Positions 1 through 8,635 of a stretch of 35,315 bases of DNA are shown in pieces. Positions within the stretch are counted from its first letter, which is position 1; each line of letters opens with the position of its first letter. This stretch comes from Caballeronia choica (GTDB lineage: Bacteria; Pseudomonadota; Gammaproteobacteria; Burkholderiales; Burkholderiaceae), in assembly GCF_001544535.1 (NCBI RefSeq), contig NZ_FCON02000082.1:1-35315 (forward strand), written 5' to 3'. A program made the translations under genes and the position numbers. The notes under the pieces were generated by a model. That model was not told where the DNA came from. It did no database searches and saw only the letters and a list, made by a program, of their open reading frames with translations.

Positions 1-826
1 TAGAGGGTAGCCCCACACCCTCCCGGACGCAGGGCCCCCGAAGAACGGAGCGTGCGACTTTCGCCGCACTCCGCTCGCGCACAGTATTAAGCGTCGTACT
101 GACGCCGGTCCCGCCGCAATGCGCGAGCCCTTCGCAGGCACTCATATTGTTGATTCGCCTCATCGCTGAGGCGAGGAGCGCTGAACCGTCTTGCAACGGT
201 CACTCACAAGCTGCTCGATGAATCTCAAACATGAACCTACGACAACTGCACCACACGGAAGTCTGCACCCTTTCGGGTCAGGGCAAAATTTTGAACCCCT
301 ATGCGACCCATTACAGGCCGCCATTCGCTTTTTCCGCGTTCTCATACCCACTTGCCCAACAGCTTCCCTTGCGGGTTACCTGCCATAGCCGAACTGCTGG
401 CGTGGGCAGACAAATGGGCTTACCGTGTTCCACGTAGAAGACACGAGCAGTTTAGGTTCTGCCTATTCACCGGCAGTCGCATTGTCCGTGTGCCCCGACA
501 GTTAAACGGAGCATCCGACTGCATGCCTTTTTGGCCCAAGCCTGTCAGCGCCTTTGGCTTGTTTGCCGTAACGGCGTTTATCAGCAATTCGCATGCGCTA
601 ACCATGTTGCCCAACCTAGCACCCCATCCGCCTTGACGCTGGCAGAAAGCACCACGCTCTCGCGAGTGAAGCGCCGTTCAAAGAACGGGTTACGTTGTTC
701 CGGTGGCTTCACACCAAGTCGTTACCAACTCAGCATGCACCGGTAGGTTACGATTGACGGAACAACCGGTTCCTCTTCTGGCCGAAACCAGATGGAACAA
801 TCCTCTACGCGACTTTCACGTCGCAC
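1..826 (-). mobile_element. Group II intron RNA without an internal ORF (3' end just outside window)
   Basis: Read on the minus strand, the segment opens with GTGCGACGTGAAAGTCGC (the GUGYG 5' splice-site consensus plus a first hairpin) and runs through a long structured region to a canonical domain V (43-76) and a domain VI-like hairpin at 42-1. The last stem reads GAGGGT...ACCCTC, so the real 3' end should lie a few bases beyond position 1. The 5' exon ends ATGCC-GTT-CAGTTA at 827 upward; TAACTG at 504-499 and GGCAT at 527-523 inside the intron are complementary and fit EBS1 and EBS2. The two inner open frames on minus (160-351, 420-614) do not resemble a reverse transcriptase. Bacterial group II introns usually carry a roughly 400-600 codon RT/maturase in domain IV; here nothing of that size fits. 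It would need a maturase in trans, or be a deletion derivative. Intron identity is well supported; activity is unknown. Confidence 0.82.
43..76 (-). ncRNA. Group II intron domain V
   Basis: On the minus strand this 34-nt element begins GAGC and ends GTTC. The 8-bp lower stem GAGCGGAG/CTCCGTTC carries the AGC triad, then comes a two-base CG bulge on the 3' side, then the 6-bp upper stem TGCGGC/GTCGCA capped by a GAAA tetraloop. Length, bulge position and tetraloop all match the catalytic domain V of group II introns. Confidence 0.9.
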
Positions 827-835
827 TAACTGAAC

Positions 836-864
836 GGCATTAGCCGCTTGCGGCGCCTTTTTTT
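836..864 (+). terminator. Intrinsic terminator-like hairpin between intron and greB
   Basis: GCCGC-TT-GCGGC (843-854), flanked by GGC (836-838) and GCC (855-857), is followed by seven T at 858-864, so it terminates on the plus strand. No plus-strand gene precedes it in the window. Read on minus it is a hairpin between greB and the intron insertion point without a U tract. Confidence 0.6.
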
Positions 865-890
865 ATCGCCGCTGCAATTCGCGCGGACCT

Positions 891-1448
891 TCACGCACCG
901 CGCGGATAGCAGACATCGAGAATGTCGATCTGCTGAACGCCCGCCGGCGTGTGCAGCGCCACCGTGTCGCCGATCTTCGCCTTGAGGAGCGCACGCGCGA
1001 TCGGTGAAATCCAGCTCACGCGTCCGTGATCCAGATCGACCTCGTCGACACCGACGATCGTCACCGTGTGCGTTTCGCCGTCGTCGCCCGCATAGTCGAC
1101 GGTCGCGCCGAAAAACACCTGATCGATGTTCTCCTGCTTGCTGCTGTCGACGACTTCCGCCAGATCGAGCCGCTTGGTCAGGAAGCGAATCCGCCGGTCG
1201 ATCTCACGCAGGCGCCGCTTGCCATAGATATAGTCGCCGTTCTCCGAGCGATCGCCATTCGATGCCGCCCACGAAAGCAGCTTCACGACGTCGGGACGCT
1301 CGACGTCGAGCAGATGCAGCAATTCGTCCCGCAGCCGCTGATGCCCTGCCGGCGTGATGTAATTCTTGGTTCCTGCCGGCACATCCGGCTGCGCGAGATC
1401 GAGATCGTCGTCGGACTCTTCGGATTCTTTGACAAATGCTTTATTCAT
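891..1448 (-). CDS. greB: Transcription elongation factor GreB
   Basis: The 185-residue product belongs to the GreA/GreB family, which rescues backtracked RNA polymerase by stimulating cleavage of the extruded 3' RNA end. The N-terminal coiled coil (about residues 30-105) includes the segments ITPAGHQRLRDEL and NGDYIYGKRRLREIDRRI. The C-terminal FKBP-like domain includes VDEVDLDHGRVSWISPIARA and the late segment GDTVALHTPAG. The KRRLREIDRRI signature is typical of GreB rather than GreA. An acidic leader (EESDDDLD) precedes the fold, as is common in Burkholderia copies. The ATG at 1448 is used. The stop lies about 65 bases from the 5' splice site of the group II intron, on the same strand. Confidence 0.93.
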   Translation of the reverse strand: MNKAFVKESEESDDDLDLAQPDVPAGTKNYITPAGHQRLRDELLHLLDVERPDVVKLLSWAASNGDRSENGDYIYGKRRLREIDRRIRFLTKRLDLAEVVDSSKQENIDQVFFGATVDYAGDDGETHTVTIVGVDEVDLDHGRVSWISPIARALLKAKIGDTVALHTPAGVQQIDILDVCYPRGA

Positions 1449-1546
1449 GGTGCAAACCGCTCAAAAAGACCTGTAGAAATGCGGGAACGCCTATGTACAA
1501 GGTAACACGAAGGTGAACGAAACCCCGCAAAAATGGCCTCGAGCCC

Positions 1547-1575
1547 TTCCTTTTTCAGATAGGTTTGTCTATAAT
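1547..1575 (+). promoter_or_regulatory. Sigma70 promoter of the tRNA-Arg array
   Basis: A perfect TATAAT at 1570-1575 lies 17 bp downstream of TTCCTT at 1547-1552 and 13 bp before the first tRNA-Arg. The strong -10 with a poor -35 is acceptable for a stable-RNA promoter. The sequence is not repeated before copies two and three, so one transcript probably feeds all three tRNAs. Confidence 0.65.
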
Positions 1576-1588
1576 CTCGCTTCTGCGT

Positions 1589-1665
1589 GCGGCTGTAGCT
1601 CAGTTGGATAGAGTACTTGGCTACGAACCAAGGGGTCGTGGGTTCGAATCCTGCCAGCCGCACCA
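1589..1665 (+). tRNA. tRNA-Arg(ACG), copy 1
   Basis: This is a 77-nt cloverleaf including an encoded CCA. The acceptor GCGGCTG pairs with CAGCCGC, the anticodon loop is CTACGAA (anticodon ACG, normally deaminated to ICG by TadA), and the T arm is GTGGG-TTCGAAT-CCTGC, whose outer G-C pair G49-C65 is followed by one U-G mismatch position. The discriminator base is A. It reads CGU/CGC/CGA codons. Confidence 0.95.
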
Positions 1666-1761
1666 CCTTTTCAAGTGCTTTCCTCCTGGAATACACTGAA
1701 TCAATCGAATGCGTTCGACTCACAAGCGCAGTGAATCAACAAAGCAGTACCGGTTTTGCGT

Positions 1762-1838
1762 GCGGCTGTAGCTCAGTTGGATAGAGTACTTGGCTACGAA
1801 CCAAGGGGTCGTGGGTTCGAATCCTGCCAGCCGCACCA
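1762..1838 (+). tRNA. tRNA-Arg(ACG), copy 2
   Basis: Identical over all 77 nt to copy 1, including discriminator A and encoded CCA. It starts exactly 173 bp after copy 1, and the spacer is also duplicated. Confidence 0.95.
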
Positions 1839-1934
1839 CCTTTTCAAGTGCTTTCCTCCTGGAATACACTGAATCAATCGAATGCGTTCGACTCACAAGC
1901 GCAGTGAATCAACAAAGCAGTACCGGTTTTGCGT

Positions 1935-2011
1935 GCGGCTGTAGCTCAGTTGGATAGAGTACTTGGCTACGAACCAAGGGGTCGTGGGTTCGAATCCTGC
2001 CAGCCGCGCCA
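1935..2011 (+). tRNA. tRNA-Arg(ACG), copy 3, discriminator G
   Basis: Starts exactly 173 bp after copy 2 and matches it through the acceptor stem, but the discriminator base at 2008 is G instead of A before the encoded CCA. Sequence identity with the other two copies ends at this base, so the copy carries the original 3' flank, which leads into the terminator. Confidence 0.95.
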
Positions 2012-2020
2012 CCTTTCGAA

Positions 2021-2050
2021 GGGCCTTCCATCCGGAAGGCCCTTTTTGTT
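2021..2050 (+). terminator. Terminator of the tRNA-Arg array
   Basis: A perfect 9-bp stem GGGCCTTCC/GGAAGGCCC (2021-2029, 2034-2042) with loop ATCC is followed by five T. It lies 10 bp after the third tRNA. Confidence 0.88.
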
Positions 2051-2065
2051 TTCGCACGCGTTCGC

Positions 2066-2557
2066 TCACTGCCGTGGCGCGGAGCCGATATCGCCGATGC
2101 GTCCGTCCGGCGCCGGCATATCTTCCACCGACGCCACCGCGCTCTGCTCTCCGATCGCCTCTGCCCGCGCGCCGAGCAACGTCTGCGGGCGACGCAGGAA
2201 ATCGTCGTCGACGGATTCGCCGAACGCGTGACGCACGAACGCGCGCAGCAACGCGATTCGCAGCGACGCGCCCCGTCCTTCCACCGATTCGCCCTCCTTG
2301 CCGAATGTCGCAGTGCAGACCACCTCGCCGCGTCCGTGATCGCTCATCTCGAGCCGGCAGGCGCGCTCCAGCACGACCGACGCCGCTTCCCACGAAGTCG
2401 ACGGCAGGAAGCGCCCATCCCACGGTTTGCCGCGATCATTGCCCCGGATCGAGAGTGTCTCGCCGCTGTCGGTGAAATGGATTTCGCGGATGAAGTCATG
2501 CAGGCCGCGCGCGACCCAGTAATCGAGTGCGGGACCTTCAAGATCGGATGTTTGCAT
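2066..2557 (-). CDS. DUF2591 (phage NinX-like) protein
   Basis: The 163-residue product opens with MQTSDLEGPALDYWVARG, matching the usual start of DUF2591 proteins (a TSEL.G.ALDWAVA-like opening). It continues with FLPSTSWEAASVVLER and a later block SLRIALLRAFVRHAFGESVDD that fits the family's ending. A roughly 40-residue tail after that is low-complexity and likely disordered. The family includes the lambda NinX protein, and its function is not known. GAGG lies eight bases before the ATG. The gene follows spoT on the same strand with an 82-bp gap, and its 3' end faces the tRNA-Arg array. No other phage genes surround it, so it is more likely a resident gene than prophage debris. The family call is from pattern memory and is moderate. 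Confidence 0.65.
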   Translation of the reverse strand: MQTSDLEGPALDYWVARGLHDFIREIHFTDSGETLSIRGNDRGKPWDGRFLPSTSWEAASVVLERACRLEMSDHGRGEVVCTATFGKEGESVEGRGASLRIALLRAFVRHAFGESVDDDFLRRPQTLLGARAEAIGEQSAVASVEDMPAPDGRIGDIGSAPRQ

Positions 2558-2639
2558 TGTCGTGCCTCGTGTACGTCGATGGTACAGGCACGCAGGTTAC
2601 GTTCCAGCGCCGGCGCGCCAAAAACAGGGGAACGCGATG

Positions 2640-5024
2640 TCAGTAATCGGAGCGCTCGCGATCGACGCGCATGCCGCCGTCCGGGTTGCGATGATGCGGC
2701 TCGTCGCTCGGACGCTCGCGCGCGATGCGCATCACGTCCGGATTGGTCCGCACGCGCCGCATCACGTTCGCGAGATGCACGCGGTCGCTGACCTGGATCA
2801 CGAAGCGCAAGAACGTCGCTTCCTGCGAAACGTCCTCGTCCATCGCGATATGCACGATGTTGGCATCGGCGGAGGTGATATCGGCGGCGACGCGGGCGAA
2901 CACGCCCTTCACGTTTTTCACCAGCACCTTGACCGCGACGTCGAAGAGACGTCCCGGCTGCGGCGCCCACGCGACATCGATCCAGCGGCCCGGATCGCGA
3001 CGGTGAATGCGCTGGGCGACGCGGCAGTCGGTAGTGTGAATCGCCATGCCGAGGCCGATGCCGATATAGCCCATGATGTCGTCGCCGGGAATCGGGCGGC
3101 AGCACGCGGACAACTGCACGGACATGCCCTCCGTGCCCGTGATCACCACCGGCGGCGCCGTATTCGTGGTGAAGCTCTCACGCGGGGAATCGTCGTCGTC
3201 GCGGCCATTCATCAATACTTCGATGCGCTTTGCCATCACCGCCGCCACGCGCCGTCCGAGGCCGATGTCAGCGAAAATTTCCTGGCGCGATTTGTTGCCG
3301 GTCCACTGCACGAGCTTTTCCCAGGCTTCGGGCGTCACTTCCGACAGCGCAAGACCATAGCTCTTGAGACACTGGTCGACGAGCCGCTCGCCCAGTTGCA
3401 CCGACTCGTTCAGGCGCATCGTCTTGAGATAATGGCGAATGGCCGAACGCGCCTTGCCGGTGCGCACGAAGCCAAGCCACGCGGGATTCGGCTTCGAATA
3501 CGGCGCGGTGATCACCTCGACGATATCGCCGCTCTTCAATTCCGTACGCAAGGGCAGCAATTCGTTGTTGATCTTCACCGCGACGCACTGGTTGCCCAGG
3601 TCGCTGTGGATCGAATACGCGAAGTCGAGCGCGGTCGCGCCGCGCGGCAGCGGCATGATCTTCGACTTCGGCGTGAACACGTAGACGGCATCCGGGAACA
3701 GGTCGATCTTGACGTGTTCGAGGAATTCGCTCGAATCGCCCGCTTCGCTCTGGATGTCGAGCAGCGACTTGAGCCACTGGTGCGCGCGCTTTTGCACGTC
3801 GTTGAGATCCGCGCCGCCGTTCTTGTACAGCCAGTGCGCCGCGACGCCCGCTTCGGCGATCTCGTGCATCTTGCGCGTGCGGATCTGGAATTCGATCGGC
3901 GCGCCGAACGGACCGACGAGCGTGGTGTGCAACGACTGATAGCCGTTCACCTTCGGGATCGCGATGTAATCCTTGAACTTGCCGGGCACGGGCTTGTAGA
4001 GCGCATGCAGCGCGCCGATGCACGTATAGCACTCGAGCGCGCCCTCGACGACCACGCGAAAACCGTACACGTCGAGCACCTGCGAGAACGACAACTGCTT
4101 GTCGCGCATCTTCTTGTAGATGCTGTAGATGGTTTTCTCGCGGCCGGTGACTTCCGCGCCGATCTTCGCGTCCGCGATCGTGCGCTGAACGGAATCGAGA
4201 ATCTTGCCGACCACTTCGCGCCGATTGCCGCGCGCCGCCTTCACCGCTTTTTCGAGCGTCGCGTAGCGATTCGGATTGAAGTTCGCGAAGCTCAGGTCCT
4301 GCAACTCGCGATACGTATTGTTCAGCCCGAGCCGGTGCGCGATCGGCGCGTAAATGTCGATGGTCTCGCGCGCCACGCGCCGGCGTTTCTCGGACGGCAC
4401 CGCGCCCAGCGTGCGCATGTTGTGCAGGCGGTCGGCGAGCTTGACGAGGATCACGCGCACGTCGCGCGCCATCGCGAGCAGCATCTTGCGGAAGTTTTCC
4501 GCCTGCGCTTCCTCGCGATTGCGAAACTCCATCTTGTCCAGCTTCGACAACCCGTCGACCAGTTCCGCGACCTTCGCGCCGAATCGCTCCGCGATTTCGG
4601 TCTTGGTCACGCCCTGGTCCTCGATCACGTCGTGCAGCAGCGCCGCCATGATCGATTGCGCGTCGAGCTTCCAGCCCGCGCAGATTTCAGCCACCGCGAC
4701 CGGATGCGTGATGTACGGCTCGCCGCTCTGCCGATACTGGCCGAGATGCGCTTCGTCGCTGAAATGGAAAGCCGCCTTCACTTCCTTGATCTCTTCCGGC
4801 GAGAGATAGGACGCAAGCGCGTTCGTCAGCTTCGCAATGGAAACGACGTCGTGACGGCGAGGCTTTTCGGGTGTGGCGGTCGGCCCGAACAGATGGCGGA
4901 ACGACTGTTCGAGGACCGCGTCGATGTATTTGCGCGCCGGAGCCGGCGCGCTGGAATCGGGATTCGATTCGTGATCGGCGTCGTTATCCGCGTCGACGGA
5001 GACGGGCAAGGGTGTGTGACTCAT
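2640..5024 (-). CDS. spoT: Bifunctional (p)ppGpp synthetase/hydrolase SpoT
   Basis: The 794-residue long RSH protein makes and degrades the stringent-response alarmone (p)ppGpp. Domain order is complete: a hydrolase HD domain with THPVAVAEI and an intact HDVIED motif; a synthetase domain with KTIYSIYKKMRDK and GYQSLHTTLVGP; a TGS domain (VYVFTPKSKIMPLPRGATAL); a conserved double-cysteine region (LSACCRPIPGDDIMGYI); and a C-terminal ACT domain. The intact HD motif argues for SpoT rather than a synthetase-only RelA. The frame is open up to a TTG at 5087, but the ATG at 5024 has GGAGG at ideal spacing and starts MSHTPLPVSV, so I use it. It follows rpoZ (stop at 5095) on the same strand in the conserved gmk-rpoZ-spoT order. 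Confidence 0.96.
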   Translation of the reverse strand: MSHTPLPVSVDADNDADHESNPDSSAPAPARKYIDAVLEQSFRHLFGPTATPEKPRRHDVVSIAKLTNALASYLSPEEIKEVKAAFHFSDEAHLGQYRQSGEPYITHPVAVAEICAGWKLDAQSIMAALLHDVIEDQGVTKTEIAERFGAKVAELVDGLSKLDKMEFRNREEAQAENFRKMLLAMARDVRVILVKLADRLHNMRTLGAVPSEKRRRVARETIDIYAPIAHRLGLNNTYRELQDLSFANFNPNRYATLEKAVKAARGNRREVVGKILDSVQRTIADAKIGAEVTGREKTIYSIYKKMRDKQLSFSQVLDVYGFRVVVEGALECYTCIGALHALYKPVPGKFKDYIAIPKVNGYQSLHTTLVGPFGAPIEFQIRTRKMHEIAEAGVAAHWLYKNGGADLNDVQKRAHQWLKSLLDIQSEAGDSSEFLEHVKIDLFPDAVYVFTPKSKIMPLPRGATALDFAYSIHSDLGNQCVAVKINNELLPLRTELKSGDIVEVITAPYSKPNPAWLGFVRTGKARSAIRHYLKTMRLNESVQLGERLVDQCLKSYGLALSEVTPEAWEKLVQWTGNKSRQEIFADIGLGRRVAAVMAKRIEVLMNGRDDDDSPRESFTTNTAPPVVITGTEGMSVQLSACCRPIPGDDIMGYIGIGLGMAIHTTDCRVAQRIHRRDPGRWIDVAWAPQPGRLFDVAVKVLVKNVKGVFARVAADITSADANIVHIAMDEDVSQEATFLRFVIQVSDRVHLANVMRRVRTNPDVMRIARERPSDEPHHRNPDGGMRVDRERSDY

Positions 5025-5094
5025 GTTCGCCTCCGTGGTGGATGACGCGCTCGACGTCGGTTGCTGGAAGTGAAACTGACGCTGCAACGTTGCC

Positions 5095-5298
5095 TTATAC
5101 CGGGACCTTCTTCAGCATTTCCACGCCGACCTGCCCGGCGGCGATTTCGCGCAGCGCAACGACCGTCGGCTTGTCGCGGCTTTCGATTTTCGGCGTATGG
5201 CCTTGTGCGAGCTGACGTGCACGATAAGTTGCCGCGAGCGCCAGCTCGAAGCGGTTCGGGATCATTTTCAGACAGTCTTCAACGGTGATGCGGGCCAT
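5095..5298 (-). CDS. rpoZ: RNA polymerase omega subunit
   Basis: The 67-residue protein starts [19 protein letters not shown] and continues with [12 protein letters not shown], the signature of RpoZ, which aids assembly of the beta' subunit and, in many proteobacteria, forms part of a ppGpp site on RNA polymerase. AAGGGAAC precedes the ATG. It sits between gmk (57 bp upstream) and spoT (70 bp downstream) on the same strand, so enzymes of guanine nucleotide and ppGpp metabolism flank a polymerase subunit that responds to ppGpp. Confidence 0.97.
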   Translation of the reverse strand: MARITVEDCLKMIPNRFELALAATYRARQLAQGHTPKIESRDKPTVVALREIAAGQVGVEMLKKVPV

Positions 5299-5355
5299 GG
5301 TTGTTCCCTTCTGGATATGTTCTTCATTCTACCTTATGTGACCGTTGCGCCCTTA

Positions 5356-6033
5356 TCACGAGGCGTGCGGCGTGTGAATGCCCAGTTCCACGAAAAGCTG
5401 CGTGTGGCGGGCGTATTGCGATCCGAAGCGCAGGCGCGTCGCCGCGACGAGGCATTGCAGCTCGGCAAGCGCGCGCTCGAAGTTTTCGTTGATGACCACG
5501 TACTCCGCCTCGGGTGCGTGCGCCATCTCGCTGCCGGCCGCGAGCAGGCGCCGCACGATCACGTTCTGCGTATCCTGGCCGCGCTTCTTCAGGCGGTCTT
5601 CGAGCGCATCGAGCGACGGCGGCAAAATGAAAATCTCGACCGCGTTCCGAAACTGCTTCTTGACCTGCTGCGCGCCCTGCCAGTCGATTTCGAGCAGCAC
5701 GTCGTGGCCGCTTCGCATCTGTTCCTCGATCCACACGCGCGACGTCGCGTAATAATTGCCGTGCACCTCCGCGCTTTCGAGGAATTCGCCCTTCGCGTGG
5801 CGCTCCATGAATTCGTCGATCGATACGAAGTGATATTGCACGCCGTTCTTGTCCTTCGGGCGCGGCTCGCGCGTCGTGTACGACACCGACAGGCGGATCG
5901 CCTGGTCCTGCGCGAGCAGCGCGTTGACGAGCGTCGACTTGCCGGCGCCCGAGGGCGCGACGACCATGAACAGGTTGCCGGGATAAATGCCGCTGTAGGT
6001 GCTGAGGTGCGAGCTGCGCGTCGTGGTGGTCAT
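5356..6033 (-). CDS. gmk: Guanylate kinase
   Basis: The 225-residue enzyme phosphorylates GMP to GDP with ATP. The P-loop APSGAGKST lies near residue 30, followed by the GMP-binding [21 protein letters not shown], then [21 protein letters not shown] and the C-terminal [12 protein letters not shown], all in family order. The ATG at 6033 is taken, but an in-frame GTG twelve bases upstream, right after the yicC stop and next to GGAG, is also possible. The stop of yicC lies eight bases upstream, so the two genes are probably cotranscribed. Their pairing is common in proteobacteria. Confidence 0.96.
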   Translation of the reverse strand: MTTTTRSSHLSTYSGIYPGNLFMVVAPSGAGKSTLVNALLAQDQAIRLSVSYTTREPRPKDKNGVQYHFVSIDEFMERHAKGEFLESAEVHGNYYATSRVWIEEQMRSGHDVLLEIDWQGAQQVKKQFRNAVEIFILPPSLDALEDRLKKRGQDTQNVIVRRLLAAGSEMAHAPEAEYVVINENFERALAELQCLVAATRLRFGSQYARHTQLFVELGIHTPHAS

Positions 6034-6041
6034 TTGAGGCG

Positions 6042-6974
6042 TCACTCCAGGTTCTGTACTTGCTCGCGCATCTGCTCGATGAGGAGCTTGAGCGTCATCG
6101 ATGAATCGGCGAGTTCCTTCGCCGCCGCCTTCGAGCCGAGCGTGTTCGCTTCGCGGTTGAGCTCCTGCATCATGAAGTCGAGCCGCTTGCCGACCTTGCC
6201 GCCCTTTTGCAGCACATGGCGCGTTTCGGTCAGGTGCGCGGTGAGCCGCTGCAGTTCTTCCGCGATGTCGATGCGAATGCCGTAGATCGTCACTTCCTGG
6301 CGAATCCGTTCCGCGATTTCCTCGCGCGGCAGGCTCGTTGCCGTGCCGTCCGGCGCCGCGATGCCGAGCGCATCCTGCAGCCGCTCGACGATCTTCTGCT
6401 GATGCTTGGCGATCAGTTCCGGCACGAGCGGCGTCACGCGCGCGACGATCGCTTCCATCTCCGTCACGTTGTTGATCAGAACCGACGCAAGTGCCGCACC
6501 TTCGCGCGCACGCACGTCGATGAGATCGGCGATCGCCTGCTTGCCGCACGCGAGCACCGCTTCGCGCAGCGCTTCCGGCGACACGCCGCCCTCCGCGAGC
6601 ACGCCGGGCCAGCGCAGGATTTCGCCCGTGCGCATGCGTTCCGCGTTCGGGAACGTCTCCAGCACCGCGCGTTCCAGCGTGGCGAGTTGCGAAAGCGCAT
6701 CGCGATTGAGCGCGCCCGCGTTGGCTGCCTGCTCCGCGCGATTCAGGTTGATGCGGATATCGACCTTGCCGCGCGAGAGCTTCGTCATCAGCATTTCGCG
6801 CAACTGCGGCTCGCAGGCGCGGACGTCTTCGGGCATGCGGAAGTTGAGATCGAGAAAGCGCGAATTCACCGTGCGCAATTCGACCGATACACCGACGCCC
6901 GAGCCATTGGCTCCCGCGCCATCCGCGGCGACTTCGCGCGTCGCGTTCGCATAGCCTGTCATGCTGTAGATCAT
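6042..6974 (-). CDS. yicC: YicC family endoribonuclease-like protein
   Basis: The 310-residue protein starts [14 protein letters not shown], the hallmark of the YicC/YloC family. Further family blocks are [33 protein letters not shown], the late [20 protein letters not shown] and the C-terminal [13 protein letters not shown]. In E. coli YicC has been tied to RNA decay, and the Bacillus homologue YloC has nuclease activity. An ATG upstream at 7058 is in frame, but MIYSMTGYA is the conserved start. A GATAAT -10 candidate for this strand lies at 7093-7088, about 115 bp upstream. It leads the yicC-gmk-rpoZ-spoT group and is divergent from rph. Confidence 0.94.
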   Translation of the reverse strand: MIYSMTGYANATREVAADGAGANGSGVGVSVELRTVNSRFLDLNFRMPEDVRACEPQLREMLMTKLSRGKVDIRINLNRAEQAANAGALNRDALSQLATLERAVLETFPNAERMRTGEILRWPGVLAEGGVSPEALREAVLACGKQAIADLIDVRAREGAALASVLINNVTEMEAIVARVTPLVPELIAKHQQKIVERLQDALGIAAPDGTATSLPREEIAERIRQEVTIYGIRIDIAEELQRLTAHLTETRHVLQKGGKVGKRLDFMMQELNREANTLGSKAAAKELADSSMTLKLLIEQMREQVQNLE

Positions 6975-7263
6975 GGTACGTCTCGCGATGTGGGCCTCCG
7001 GGACGAAGGCCGGTTTGCTACGAGCGCCCGGCTCGTGGCTTGGTGCTCGATTGGGCACGCGAATGGAGGCCGGGCGGGGAAGCGCACATTATCCCATTTT
7101 TACCGCGATGGCCTGTCGAACATGCAGTCCGTACCGGGCTCGGACGTGCCCCCGGACGGCCATTGCCGGACGCCCATCATGAATGACGATAAAATCACGG
7201 GTGACGCGCTGCTTCCACGCGCTGCTTCCTTTTCCTCGCTGTTCCCACCTTCCTCCGCCATCC

Positions 7264-8025
7264 ATGACCGATTCCGTCCTGCTCGACCCCGCTTCCTTCG
7301 TCCGCCCGAGCGGCCGTCGCGCTAACCAGTTGCGCGACGTGCGCATCACGCGCCATTACACGAAGCATGCGGAAGGCTCCGTGCTCGTCGAATTCGGCGA
7401 CACCAAGGTGATCTGCACCGCGAGCATCGCCGAGCGCGTGCCCGAGTTCCTGCGCGGCCGCGACCAGGGCTGGCTCACGGCGGAATACGGCATGCTGCCG
7501 CGCGCGACGCACACCCGCAGCGACCGCGAAGCGGCACGCGGCAAGCAGACCGGACGCACGCAGGAAATCCAGCGCCTGATCGGCCGGGCGCTGCGCTCGG
7601 TGTTCGACCTGAACAAGCTCGGCGCGCGCACGCTGCATATCGACTGCGACGTGATCCAGGCCGATGGCGGCACGCGCACCGCCAGCATCACCGGCGCGTT
7701 CGTCGCGGCACACGATGCGGTGTCGAAGCTGATCGCATCGGGCCGCATCACGGAGTCGCCGATCAATGACTTTGTCGCGGCGATCTCGGTCGGCGTGTAC
7801 GAAGGCGAGCCGGTGCTCGATCTCGACTACGACGAAGACTCGCAGTGCGACACCGACATGAACGTCGTGATGACGGGCGCCGGCGGTTTCGTCGAAGTGC
7901 AGGGAACGGCCGAAGGCGTGCCCTTTTCGCGCGCCGAAATGAACGCGCTGCTCGATCTTGCGCAAAGCGGCATCGAAACGCTGATCGCGAAGCAGAAGGC
8001 CGCGCTGGAGCTTCGCGGTGTCTGA
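7264..8025 (+). CDS. rph: Ribonuclease PH
   Basis: The 253-residue phosphorolytic 3'-5' exoribonuclease trims tRNA 3' ends. Characteristic blocks are [16 protein letters not shown] at the N terminus, [70 protein letters not shown] and the catalytic-region [20 protein letters not shown]. The length is about ten residues above the usual 240. The start ATG begins [12 protein letters not shown]; upstream in-frame starts exist but add low-complexity sequence. The intergenic region back to yicC (7059-7263) is shared by the two divergent genes. A GATAAA at 7188 may be a -10, with no convincing -35. The stop overlaps the start of rdgB. Confidence 0.96.
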   Translation: MTDSVLLDPASFVRPSGRRANQLRDVRITRHYTKHAEGSVLVEFGDTKVICTASIAERVPEFLRGRDQGWLTAEYGMLPRATHTRSDREAARGKQTGRTQEIQRLIGRALRSVFDLNKLGARTLHIDCDVIQADGGTRTASITGAFVAAHDAVSKLIASGRITESPINDFVAAISVGVYEGEPVLDLDYDEDSQCDTDMNVVMTGAGGFVEVQGTAEGVPFSRAEMNALLDLAQSGIETLIAKQKAALELRGV

Positions 8026-8635
8026 GGCCAATGATTTGAAGCGCGTCGTGCTTGCGTCGAACAATGCGGGCAAGCTGCGCGAGTTCGCGTCGCTGCTGGG
8101 CGCGGCGGGCATCGAACTGATCGCGCAAGCCGAACTCGGCGTGCCCGAAGCGGAAGAACCGCATGCGACGTTCGTCGAGAACGCGCTCGCGAAGGCGCGT
8201 CATGCGTCGACGCTGACCGGCCTGCCCGCCATCGCCGACGACTCCGGCCTCTGCACGCACGCGCTGCGTGGCGCGCCCGGCGTGCACTCGGCGCGTTACG
8301 CGCAACTCGCCGGCGGCGAAAAGAGCGACGCCGCGAACAACGCGCGCCTCGTCGCCGAACTGGCGGGCACGGCGGATCGTCGCGCGTACTACTTCTGCGT
8401 GCTCGTGCTCGTGCGCCACGCGGACGACCCGGAACCGCTGATCGCCGAAGGCCGCTGGCATGGCGAAGTGATCGATGCGCCGCGCGGCGCGAACGGCTTC
8501 GGCTACGATCCGCACTTCTTCCTGCCTGCATTGAACGCAACCGCCGCCGAACTCGATCCCGCGCGCAAGAACGCGAGCAGCCATCGCGCGATTGCGCTTC
8601 GCCAACTGCTCGCCCGCTTGAAGGAACTCGCGTGA
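8018..8635 (+). CDS. rdgB: XTP/dITP diphosphatase (RdgB/HAM1)
   Basis: The 205-residue non-canonical purine NTP pyrophosphatase removes ITP, dITP and XTP before they reach nucleic acids. The family signature [10 protein letters not shown] lies near residue 15, followed by [14 protein letters not shown], the metal site [10 protein letters not shown] and the late [14 protein letters not shown] and SSHRAIAL. It starts with GTG inside the last codons of rph (8-bp overlap) and ends by overlapping the GTG of hemW by four bases, so the three genes are almost certainly one translationally coupled transcript. Confidence 0.95.
   Translation: MSEANDLKRVVLASNNAGKLREFASLLGAAGIELIAQAELGVPEAEEPHATFVENALAKARHASTLTGLPAIADDSGLCTHALRGAPGVHSARYAQLAGGEKSDAANNARLVAELAGTADRRAYYFCVLVLVRHADDPEPLIAEGRWHGEVIDAPRGANGFGYDPHFFLPALNATAAELDPARKNASSHRAIALRQLLARLKELA

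Larger units (their letters stand above)
1584..2007 (+). repeat. 173-bp tandem repeat (2.45 units) carrying tRNA-Arg
   Basis: The unit covers TGCGT, the tRNA and a spacer of about 96 bp. The tRNA starts at 1589, 1762 and 1935 give a strict 173-bp period. The two full spacers (1666-1761 and 1839-1934) look identical by eye. The junctions are TGCGT on the left and the end of the acceptor stem on the right, as expected for recent unequal crossing-over. Confidence 0.9.

Noticed and set aside
2562-5045. 827-codon open frame on plus opposite spoT
   Set aside because: It is an Arg/His/Asp-rich antisense shadow of a well-conserved gene in GC-rich DNA, with no recognisable domain.
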